Shown in pieces: positions 6,098 to 13,118 of a stretch of 17,701 bases of DNA. Position 1 is the first letter of the stretch, and each line of letters opens with the position of its first letter. The notes under the pieces were generated by a model. It saw only the letters and a list, made by a program, of their open reading frames with translations, did no database searches and was not told the DNA's origin. The DNA is from an uncultured Collinsella sp. (lineage in GTDB: Bacteria; Actinomycetota; Coriobacteriia; Coriobacteriales; Coriobacteriaceae): positions 1 through 17,701 of the forward strand of contig CABRIF010000044.1 in NCBI GenBank assembly GCA_902470925.1. Reading direction: 5' to 3'. Position numbers and translations under genes: made by a program.

Positions 6098-8875
6098 GTG
6101 AACAAAGCGTTCCAGATTTTCAAGCGCGATATCCGACGCTTGCTGCACAACCCCGTCGCCATGGTCATCACGGTCGGCATCTGCATCATCCCGTCGTTGT
6201 ACGCATGGTACAACATCGTGGCAAACTGGGATCCGTACAGCAACACCGCGGGCGTGAAGATCGCCGTCGCCAACGAGGACACCGGCACCGAGAACGAGTA
6301 CGTGGGCTCGCTGAACGCCGGCGAGCAGACGGTGGAGAAGCTGCGGGAGAACCACGACCTCGGCTGGGTGTTCACCAGCGCCGAGGAGGCGCGCGAGGGA
6401 GTCGAGCGCGGCGACTACTACGCCGCTATCGTCATCCCGAAGGATTTCAGCGAGAAGCTCACCAGCATGCTGACCGGCACCTTCGAGCAGCCCAAGCTCA
6501 CCTACTACGTGAACGAGAAGAAGAACGCCATCGCGCCGAAGGTGACCGACACCGGCGCTGAGACCATCGAGGACCAGCTCAACGAGACGTTTGTCGCCAC
6601 GGTGAGCGAGACCCTGGCGGAGAAGGCAGCCGAGGCGGGCACCGACCTGTCCGCCGCCGTGGACCGCGCGCACACCGGCCTGCTTGCCAACGTGGAGGAC
6701 GCGTCTTCGGCCATCCAGAAGGTGCGCGATGCGCTGAGCGGCTCCACGGGTACGATCGATACCACCAAGCAGGCGGTCGCCTCGGCCGACAGCACGCTCA
6801 AGAGCCTGTCGGAGCAGACCCCGGCGCTCACCGACGCGCTGGCCCAGGGCAACACGCTGCTGGCGAGCACCCGGACGAGCGCGAGCGCCTTCGGGACCTC
6901 GTTGTCCTCGGTGCTGTCGGGAGGGGCCACCAAGCTGGCGTCGGCTTCGAGCAAGGCGAACGGGGCCGTGGGCACCATCACCGGAGCGGTGGCAGGCGCG
7001 CAGACCAAGGTCGACCTCATGCTCGGCGATGTCCAGGCGGTCATCAACCTCAATACCGACCTGCTCAAGAAGCTCGGCGAGCTGAACGATGCGGGCTTGA
7101 ATATCGATGCGGTCACCACGCTCATCAACGAGCTGACCGCGCAGAACGCGAGCCTGCAGAAGGTCAAGGACGGCCTGCAGGCGCAAAGCGACGCCATCAA
7201 GAACGACGCCGATGCGCTTGCGAGCGCGTCTTCGGCCGTGAACACCGCGGTGCAGGGCGGCGTCGACACCCTCAACACCGCGCAGCAAAACGTCAGCACC
7301 CAGGTGATGCCGGGCTTGACCAGCGGACTCGATGCGTTCTCGAGCGTCTCGGGCGACCTTGCGGGCGTCGTGGCGGGGCTGGATCCCACCATCACCCAGG
7401 CGCGCGGCATGCTCGGCCAGCTGACCTCGGTGCTCGACCAGGCAAAATCCGCCATCTCGAGCGCGGATACCTCGTTGCAGAAGCTCCAGGACTCCCTGTC
7501 GAACGCGGCGACCGACATCGCGGCGCTGCGCGGGTCGGAGGCGCTCGGCGAGCTGACAGACCTCTCCTCGCTCGACGCGGACGAAATCGCGGACTTCATG
7601 GCGTCGCCGGTGTCCCTCACCACCAAGGCGGTGTACCCGGTGGCAAACTACGGCTCCGGCGTGGCGCCGTTCTATACGAACCTCGCCCTGTGGGTGGGCG
7701 GCTTCGTGCTGATCGCCATCATCAAGCTCGAGGTCGACACCGAGGGCGTGGGCGCCTTCACGGCAACGCAGGGCTACTTCGGCCGCTGGATGCTGCTGGT
7801 GCTGCTCGGCGCGGTGCAGGCCCTCATCGTGTGCGTAGGCGACCTCGCGCTCGGCATGCAGTGCACCCAGCCGGCGCTGTTTGTGCTGGCAGGCGTGCTG
7901 ATATCCTTCGTGTACGTGAATATCATCTACGCGCTGGCCATCGCCTTCAAGCATATCGGCAAGGCCATCGCGGTCATCCTGGTGATTATGCAGATCCCGG
8001 GTTCCTCGGGCCTGTACCCCATCGAGATGATGCCGGCGTTTTTCCAGGGGCTGCATCCGCTGCTGCCCTTCACCTACGGCATCGCCGCCATGCGCGAGAC
8101 CGTGGGCGGCATGTACGGCATGGCGTACTTCGCCAACTTGGGCGTGCTACTTATATATGTGGTGCTGACGCTCGTGGTGGGCGTGGCGCTGCGCCCGCTG
8201 CTGCTCAACCTCAACCTGCTGTTCGACCGGCACCTGAGCCGAACCGGCGTGATGATCTGCGAGGAGAACGACTTGCCGCGCGAGCGCTTCTCCCTGCGCA
8301 CCACGGTGCGCGCCCTGCTCGACGCCAAGAGCTTCCGCGCCGATCTGGTGGAGCGCGCCGCGCGCTTCGAGCATCGGTACCCGTATCTGATCAAGATCGG
8401 CTTCGCCTTGGTGTTTGGCCTGCCGGTGCTGCTGTTCATTCTCACGGCGGCGCTCGACCTGGAGATTGACGGCAAGATCGTGCTGCTGGTGCTGTGGATC
8501 GTGGCGATCATCGTGGCCGACGCGTACATGATCGTGGTCGAGTACATCCGCGAGAGCCTCAACGCCCAGATGGCAGCTGCCGCACTCGACGACGAGGCGC
8601 TGTGCGCGCAGATGGCCGAGCGCTCAGCGCTGCTGCGGGGCGCCGTCCGCACGGTCGGCGCGGTGAAGCGCGGGCCGGCGAAGGGCAGCGCCGGGGCGGT
8701 GCCGGCGTTCCAGGGGGCCAAAGCAGAGCGGGCTGAGGCAAGGGCCGCTCAGCAGGGACCCGCGGCGGCGTCGCATGAAGCTGCGGGAGCGCATGAGGCG
8801 GAGCCCGCCCGTGACGTAGCGCCCGCATCCACGACCCATGAAGCCGAGTCTGCGAAAGGGGGCGATGAGGCATGA
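6098..8875 (+). CDS. YhgE/Pip family membrane protein, first copy
   Basis: About 925 residues with YhgE/Pip (phage infection protein) architecture: an N-terminal membrane segment (about 20-42), a conserved extracellular start (YAWYNIVANWDPYSNT, DLGWVFTS, YAAIVIPKDFS), a long Ser/Ala-rich helical region (about 185-510), then an ABC-2-like block of five membrane segments between about 527 and 702. The family includes Lactococcus Pip, Bacillus YueB (phage receptors) and type VII secretion EsaA. Unusually, it carries two further membrane segments (about 764-815) and a charged Ala/Glu-rich tail absent from the downstream paralogue. GTG 6098 is preferred because AGGTGAG lies 7 nt upstream; ATG 6074 is the alternative. 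Its stop overlaps the next start by 4 bp (ATGA). The true substrate is unknown. Confidence 0.88.
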   Translation: MNKAFQIFKRDIRRLLHNPVAMVITVGICIIPSLYAWYNIVANWDPYSNTAGVKIAVANEDTGTENEYVGSLNAGEQTVEKLRENHDLGWVFTSAEEAREGVERGDYYAAIVIPKDFSEKLTSMLTGTFEQPKLTYYVNEKKNAIAPKVTDTGAETIEDQLNETFVATVSETLAEKAAEAGTDLSAAVDRAHTGLLANVEDASSAIQKVRDALSGSTGTIDTTKQAVASADSTLKSLSEQTPALTDALAQGNTLLASTRTSASAFGTSLSSVLSGGATKLASASSKANGAVGTITGAVAGAQTKVDLMLGDVQAVINLNTDLLKKLGELNDAGLNIDAVTTLINELTAQNASLQKVKDGLQAQSDAIKNDADALASASSAVNTAVQGGVDTLNTAQQNVSTQVMPGLTSGLDAFSSVSGDLAGVVAGLDPTITQARGMLGQLTSVLDQAKSAISSADTSLQKLQDSLSNAATDIAALRGSEALGELTDLSSLDADEIADFMASPVSLTTKAVYPVANYGSGVAPFYTNLALWVGGFVLIAIIKLEVDTEGVGAFTATQGYFGRWMLLVLLGAVQALIVCVGDLALGMQCTQPALFVLAGVLISFVYVNIIYALAIAFKHIGKAIAVILVIMQIPGSSGLYPIEMMPAFFQGLHPLLPFTYGIAAMRETVGGMYGMAYFANLGVLLIYVVLTLVVGVALRPLLLNLNLLFDRHLSRTGVMICEENDLPRERFSLRTTVRALLDAKSFRADLVERAARFEHRYPYLIKIGFALVFGLPVLLFILTAALDLEIDGKIVLLVLWIVAIIVADAYMIVVEYIRESLNAQMAAAALDDEALCAQMAERSALLRGAVRTVGAVKRGPAKGSAGAVPAFQGAKAERAEARAAQQGPAAASHEAAGAHEAEPARDVAPASTTHEAESAKGGDEA

Positions 8876-11082
8876 GGAACATCATCCGCATCTTCCGTGA
8901 CGACCTCCGTCGGTGCGCGCACAGCACCATCGGCGTCATCGTGCTGGTCGGTCTGGTGATTGTGCCGGTGCTGTATGCATGGTTCAACATCGCGGGCAGC
9001 TGGGACCCGTATGGCAACACCGGCAACCTCAAGGTCGCGGTGGCGAACTCCGACGAGGGATACAAAAGCGACCTGGTGCCCATCGACGTGAACCTGGGCG
9101 ATTCGGTGGTGTCGGCGCTGCGCGAGAACGACCAGCTCGGCTGGGTGTTCGTGAGCGAGGACGAGGCGATCGAGGGCGTGAAATCGGGCGCGTACTACGC
9201 CGCTGTGGTGATCCCGAAGGATTTCAGCGCGGACATGATGACGCTGTTCTCCTCCGAGGTGAAGCACTCCAGCATCGTGTATTACGAGAACCAGAAGGCC
9301 AGCGCCATCGCCCCGCGCGTTACCGACAAGGGCGCCAGCACGGTGCGCAAGCAGATCGACGAGACGTTCACCAAGACGGTGAGCGACATCGGCCTGGCCA
9401 CCGCCTCCAGCTTGCTTGACTTCATGAGCAGCGACCAGGTTGCTAACTATGCGGCGCATCTGAGCAGCACGCTCGGCACGAGCGTGAGCGGGCTGCGGGA
9501 TGCCGCGACGAACGCGACCTCGTTCTCGAGCCTGCTGTCCTCCTCGTCCAGCCTGCTCGATTCCACCGGGAGCCTGCTTAAGCAGGCCGGCTCGAGCAAC
9601 GACGAGGGCAGCGATCTGCTTGCCGATGCGAAAAGCGGGCTGTCGGGTCTGCGTGATGCGCTGGACGGTGCGGTGAGCACGGTCAATACGGCGGTGGGCG
9701 ACAGCTCCTCGAGCTTCGATGCGGCATCGTCGGCCATCGACCAGGCGTTCTCAACCGCCGGCGACCACGTGGACACCACGGTGTCGCAGCTCAACAGCAT
9801 CGCGGCGTCGGTGAGCGAGGACGCGCAGAGCATGCGGGCGCGCGAGCAGCGGGTGCGTGCGCTGAAAGACAAGGTCAACGAGGGGTCCTTCTCCGATGCG
9901 GTCAAGGAGAGCCTGAACGCCAAGATCGACGCGATCGCCGACGGGGTGGGCAACGTCGCCTCGCAGCAGGAGCAGATCGCGGCGCGTCTGAATACGGCGG
10001 CGGCCGACTTGTCGTCGGGTGCAGCCAACGCCGAGAAGAGCCATCAGGAGGTTAAGGACCTCATCGCGCAGGCGAAGGACAGCCTGGCAACGGTGCAGAG
10101 CGACTACGATTCCACCTTGAAGGGCCAGATCGAGAGCCTGTCGTCTTCGGCATCGAACATCGCGAACGCCAGCTCGGACATCGCCAGCAGCCTCGATGCG
10201 ACGATGACGGAGCTGGGCGGCGCCACGGCATCGCTGGCGGGCGACCTTACCAAGGTCGGCGGCGTGATGCAGGACGCTGCGGGCACGCTCGGCCAGGCGG
10301 CCGATGACCTGCAGCAGCTCAAGGACAAGCTCGACACGGCGGTGTCGAGCGGAGACGTGGAGCAGATCCGCTCGCTAATCGGCTCGGACCCGCAGGCGCT
10401 TGCCGAGGCGCTGGCGGCCCCCGTGGCGCTCGACCGCCAGGCGGTCTATCCCATCAAGAACTACGGCAGCGCCATGGCGCCGTTCTATACGGTGCTGTCC
10501 CTGTGGGTGGGCGGCATCGTGCTGGCGGCCATGCTCAAGACGGGCGTGGACGACGCGCGCCTGCGCCAGCTGGCCCCGGTGCGCCTGCACGAGCTGTATC
10601 TGGGGCGTTTCGCGCTATTCGCGCTGCTGGCTCTGTGCCAGGCAACGCTGGTGTGCGCCGGCGACCTGCTGTTCTTCCAGATTCAATGTCAGAACCCCTG
10701 GCAGTTCTTGCTGGTGGGCTGGCTGACGGCGTTCGTGTTCTGCAACATCACCTACACGCTCACGGTGAGCTTCGGCGACATCGGAAAGGCGCTCGCGGTG
10801 GTGCTGCTCGTGATGCAGGTGGCCGGCTCCGGTGGCACGTTCCCCATCGAGATGACCGCCGACTTCTTCCAGGCGGTCTATCCGTTCCTGCCGTTTACGC
10901 ATGCCATCAACGCCATGCATGCGGCCATGGCCGGCGCCTGGGGCGCGGAGTACTGGATCGAGCTGGGAATCTTGGCGAGCTACCTGATTCCGTCGCTGGC
11001 GCTGGGCCTGGTGCTGCGTCGGCCGGTGGTGCGCGCGAACGAGTGGATCATCGAGCACCTGGAGCAGACCAAGCTCATGTAA
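8872..11082 (+). CDS. YhgE/Pip family membrane protein, second copy
   Basis: A 736-residue paralogue of the preceding protein, starting inside its stop codon (ATGA, 8872-8875), so the two are probably translationally coupled and may form a complex. Shared landmarks are VPVLYAWFNIAGSWDPYGNTG after the first membrane segment, QLGWVFVSEDEA, YYAAVVIPKDFS and, before the membrane block, AVYPIKNYGSAMAPFYT. The middle (about 180-510) is Ser/Ala/Asp-rich and predicted helical. Five C-terminal membrane segments (about 540-720) end in a short cytoplasmic tail (EWIIEHLEQTKLM), without the extra membrane pair of copy one. Paired or fused YhgE proteins are common in Gram-positive genomes. A role as an envelope transporter or secretion accessory is inference. 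Confidence 0.88.
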   Translation: MRNIIRIFRDDLRRCAHSTIGVIVLVGLVIVPVLYAWFNIAGSWDPYGNTGNLKVAVANSDEGYKSDLVPIDVNLGDSVVSALRENDQLGWVFVSEDEAIEGVKSGAYYAAVVIPKDFSADMMTLFSSEVKHSSIVYYENQKASAIAPRVTDKGASTVRKQIDETFTKTVSDIGLATASSLLDFMSSDQVANYAAHLSSTLGTSVSGLRDAATNATSFSSLLSSSSSLLDSTGSLLKQAGSSNDEGSDLLADAKSGLSGLRDALDGAVSTVNTAVGDSSSSFDAASSAIDQAFSTAGDHVDTTVSQLNSIAASVSEDAQSMRAREQRVRALKDKVNEGSFSDAVKESLNAKIDAIADGVGNVASQQEQIAARLNTAAADLSSGAANAEKSHQEVKDLIAQAKDSLATVQSDYDSTLKGQIESLSSSASNIANASSDIASSLDATMTELGGATASLAGDLTKVGGVMQDAAGTLGQAADDLQQLKDKLDTAVSSGDVEQIRSLIGSDPQALAEALAAPVALDRQAVYPIKNYGSAMAPFYTVLSLWVGGIVLAAMLKTGVDDARLRQLAPVRLHELYLGRFALFALLALCQATLVCAGDLLFFQIQCQNPWQFLLVGWLTAFVFCNITYTLTVSFGDIGKALAVVLLVMQVAGSGGTFPIEMTADFFQAVYPFLPFTHAINAMHAAMAGAWGAEYWIELGILASYLIPSLALGLVLRRPVVRANEWIIEHLEQTKLM

Positions 11083-11095
11083 GGTTGGGCTTGAT

Positions 11096-11131
11096 GGCGT
11101 CCCCGGGGAGCGGCGGCGCTCCGGGGACGCC
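11096..11131 (+). terminator. Strong hairpin between convergent operons
   Basis: GGCGTCCCCGGGGAGC (11096-11111) pairs with GCTCCGGGGACGCC (11118-11131), a 14-bp stem with a 2-nt bulge and a 6-nt loop, 14 nt after the second yhgE stop. It lacks a U-tract. It sits between convergent genes and could serve both strands. Confidence 0.65.
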
Positions 11132-11233
11132 TCGGGCGAGTTGGCGGCGCGTGGCTGGTCCCCGCAGCGACCGGCACCACGCCATGCCGATGCCCCGGAT
11201 AAGCCGACGCGGTTTTGTGCTGCCGTCCCGGGT

Positions 11234-11278
11234 GTGCCGGCGCCCCGGGCGTGCCGGTGCCCCGGGCGTGACGGTGCC
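11234..11278. repeat. 17-bp direct repeat, 2.6 copies
   Basis: GTGCCGGCGCCCCGGGC (11234-11250), GTGCCGGTGCCCCGGGC (11251-11267) and a partial GTGACGGTGCC (11268-11278) lie just beyond the stop of the minus-strand DUF3021 gene. They are unrelated in sequence to the 17-bp array at 2587. The rest of 11132-11279 holds nothing recognisable. Confidence 0.8.
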
Positions 11279-11279
11279 G

Positions 11280-11756
11280 CTACTTCTGCTGTTTGCTCCG
11301 ATACGCTGCCAGCCGCTCGTTGAGCTCGCGCTCCTCGCGCTTGTGCTTTATGGCGAACACGGCGCCGATTACAGCGAAGATTGCCAGATAGATGACGGTA
11401 AACAGTATCCAGGCACCCGTGAGGGCAACCGGGAACCACTGCATGGTCACGGCAATCGCCACCAGCCCGGCATAGAGGCAGATGCCGAATGCCGTCGTGC
11501 GCAGCGCGTAGCTCATGTGCTTGATGACGGTCGGCGTGAAGAACACGAACTGCAGCACCGTTGCCAGGACGCAGGCGCCGAAGAGCGACCAGCAGTAGCC
11601 GATGCCCCGCTGCGCCTCGGCGTCCGCGTAGATGGTGCCGAGCACGAGGAGTATCAGCGTGTAGACGGTGAAGGTCGAGCATAGCGTGTGCAGGCACGTC
11701 TTGATGTTCTCTGCAGGGGTCTTGCGTTCGGTGTCGATGAGCGTGCGTTTCATCAT
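11280..11756 (-). CDS. DUF3021 family membrane protein, probable partner of the LytTR regulator
   Basis: A 158-residue protein with four predicted membrane segments (about 29-43, 54-73, 87-105, 112-136) and a positively charged cytoplasmic tail (KHKREERELNERLAAYRSKQQK, last 22 residues). Size and topology fit DUF3021 proteins encoded next to small LytTR regulators. In the streptococcal LytTR regulatory systems HdrRM and BrsRM the membrane protein restrains the regulator, so an inhibitory or sensor role is inferred. It starts 16 nt after the LytTR stop in the same direction; the first of two adjacent ATGs (11756) follows AAGGGAG by about 8 nt. A longer upstream frame exists but overlaps the LytTR gene and lacks a ribosome binding site. 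Confidence 0.8.
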   Translation of the reverse strand: MMKRTLIDTERKTPAENIKTCLHTLCSTFTVYTLILLVLGTIYADAEAQRGIGYCWSLFGACVLATVLQFVFFTPTVIKHMSYALRTTAFGICLYAGLVAIAVTMQWFPVALTGAWILFTVIYLAIFAVIGAVFAIKHKREERELNERLAAYRSKQQK

Positions 11757-11772
11757 GGTGAGATCTCCCTTC

Positions 11773-12213
11773 CTAGAGCAGACCCAGTTTGTGTCGGATG
11801 TCGGGTGCGTATTGGCGTGAAACAACTATGCGGTCGCCGCCCTCCAGCGTGGCTACGATGCGTCCGTTGAGCTCCGGTTTCAGCGCGACGATCTTGCGGA
11901 AGTTGACCACGCAGCCGCGGCTGACGCGCATGAAGTCGCAGTCGGCCAGGCGCTCCTCCATCTCGTATAGCCGCAGGGGCGTTTCGTAGGTGGTGCCGAC
12001 GGTGTAGAAAAACGTGCGCTTGTCAACGGATTCGATGTAGAGCACGTCCTCGGCGTTCACGACATGCGTGCTGCCGTCCCATGTTCCGGTGATCTTGCGG
12101 TCGAACACGCGCAGCCTGGCCACGATGCCCAGTACGGCGCGGTCGACCTTGCGACAGGTGATAGCGACGTCGATCGTTTGCGCGGACGGCTGCTCCTCAA
12201 TGGTGATATTCAT
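11773..12213 (-). CDS. LytTR-family DNA-binding transcriptional regulator
   Basis: A 146-residue stand-alone LytTR regulator with no receiver domain. The C-terminal DNA-binding domain (about 45-146) shows VLYIESVDKRTFFYT, YEMEERL, FMRVSRGCVVNFRKI and the closing GGDRIVVSRQYAPDIRHKLG. The N-terminal 40 residues may mediate interaction. ATG 12213 is chosen because AAAGGGGAA lies just upstream and the protein begins at a typical length for the family; the frame extends to 12426 without support. It is first in a two-gene operon with the DUF3021 protein and divergent from the pilus operon, which is its most likely neighbour target besides itself. Regulation of pili is inferred from position only. 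Confidence 0.9.
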   Translation of the reverse strand: MNITIEEQPSAQTIDVAITCRKVDRAVLGIVARLRVFDRKITGTWDGSTHVVNAEDVLYIESVDKRTFFYTVGTTYETPLRLYEMEERLADCDFMRVSRGCVVNFRKIVALKPELNGRIVATLEGGDRIVVSRQYAPDIRHKLGLL

Positions 12214-12466
12214 CGGTTCCCCTTTCCTAGGCACCATGATACGAGGTGGGGCGCGGACGCGCGGCGCGCCTGCCCCGAGATGCATGACAGCGGGCCTGAG
12301 TTGCGTATGCGGTGTGCCGGCTTGTTCGTATGTGCGTCTTTGGGCGAAAAGTGAACAGAAAAATGCCACTAAAAGGCTGTTAATACCTGCGCGGGAGCGG
12401 GGGGGGGCGTATTCTTGCAGGCACACTCATATGGATGTTCGAACAAGCGCGCAAGGGATGTGCCCG
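12214..12466. promoter_or_regulatory. Divergent control region between lytTR and the pilus operon
   Basis: A 253-bp intergenic region. Toward the pilus genes, TGTTAATAC (12378-12386) is a textbook extended -10 with no matching -35. Upstream, A-tracts at 12347-12350, 12359-12363 and 12371-12374 are spaced about 12 bp. AACAG (12354-12358) and CTGTT (12377-12381) form a loose dyad. A run of nine G (12399-12407) falls just past the expected start site. This fits an activator-dependent promoter, but no defined LytTR site could be assigned by eye. Confidence 0.45.
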
Positions 12467-13006
12467 ATGGCGGAAGCGAGCAAAAGGAACAGCAGCATGG
12501 CGCCGCGCCAGCAGCGGCCGCTTTCGGCGGATATCGCCTCGCTGCTCTTCAAGGTGGCGCTTTTCGCGGCCTCGTTCGTTGCCCTGTTCTCTTTTGTGTT
12601 CGGAGCCTACCGGTGCGGCGATATCTCGATGTCACCCAATATGAAAGACGGTGACATGGTGCTGGACTATCGCCTCGACAAGAACTTTCATCTCCACGAT
12701 GTCGTGGCGTTCAACTACAAGGACCAGCGCATGGCGGCGCGGGTTGTCGCCCTGGAGGGAGACGTGGTCGACATCACAGCGGACGGCTTGATGGTCAACG
12801 GCTCAATCCAGCAGGAGACGGGGGTCTACGGCGTCACCACACAGGTGGCTGGCGGCGTGACCTTTCCACTGACGGTTGGCAAGGGCCAGGTATTCGCACT
12901 CGGCGATAACCGGGAGCAAGCCATCGACAGCCGTACCTTCGGATGCGTGGACGTGGCGAACTCCGAGGGCAAGGTACTCGCCGTCCTGCGCACGCGCGGC
13001 GTCTGA
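12467..13006 (+). CDS. Signal-peptidase-I-like protein of the pilus operon, catalytic Lys absent
   Basis: A 179-residue S26 signal-peptidase-like protein with one N-terminal membrane anchor (about 24-47). The serine box is intact (S54 in GDISMSPNMKDGD) and the C-terminal box GDNREQAIDSRTFG is present. The position of the general-base lysine, K in canonical KRVIGLPGD, is A91 in AARVVALEGD. In the S. pyogenes FCT pilus locus the equivalent protein SipA also lacks the catalytic dyad yet is needed for pilus polymerisation, so an assembly-chaperone role is plausible. It is the first gene of the operon, 112 nt before the pilin. ATG 12467 follows AGGGA by about 8 nt; ATG 12458 and ATG 12431 are alternatives. 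Confidence 0.85.
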   Translation: MAEASKRNSSMAPRQQRPLSADIASLLFKVALFAASFVALFSFVFGAYRCGDISMSPNMKDGDMVLDYRLDKNFHLHDVVAFNYKDQRMAARVVALEGDVVDITADGLMVNGSIQQETGVYGVTTQVAGGVTFPLTVGKGQVFALGDNREQAIDSRTFGCVDVANSEGKVLAVLRTRGV

Positions 13007-13040
13007 TCGCGGCGTACTCAGCGGCCGGCATGCGGTCATA

Positions 13041-13059
13041 ACGCCTGTTCAGCAGGCGT
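13041..13059 (+). promoter_or_regulatory. Stem-loop upstream of the major pilin gene
   Basis: ACGCCTG (13041-13047) pairs perfectly with CAGGCGT (13053-13059) around a TTCAG loop, inside the 112-nt gap between the signal-peptidase-like gene and the pilin. It lacks a U-tract. It may be a processing or stabilising element that favours the pilin transcript, or an attenuator. Confidence 0.45.
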
Positions 13060-13118
13060 CGGACATAGAACGGCGGGCATCAACAGGAGGCTCGCGAGGC
13101 AGAAAGAGAGGTCTGCAT

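Noticed and set aside
5996..8056. 686-codon minus-strand frame opposite the first yhgE
   Set aside because: Antisense shadow with His/Arg/Gln-rich translation and no recognisable features.
12068..12466. Longer start for the signal-peptidase-like protein
   Set aside because: It would overlap the divergent lytTR gene and include the G-tract; the added residues resemble nothing in the family.
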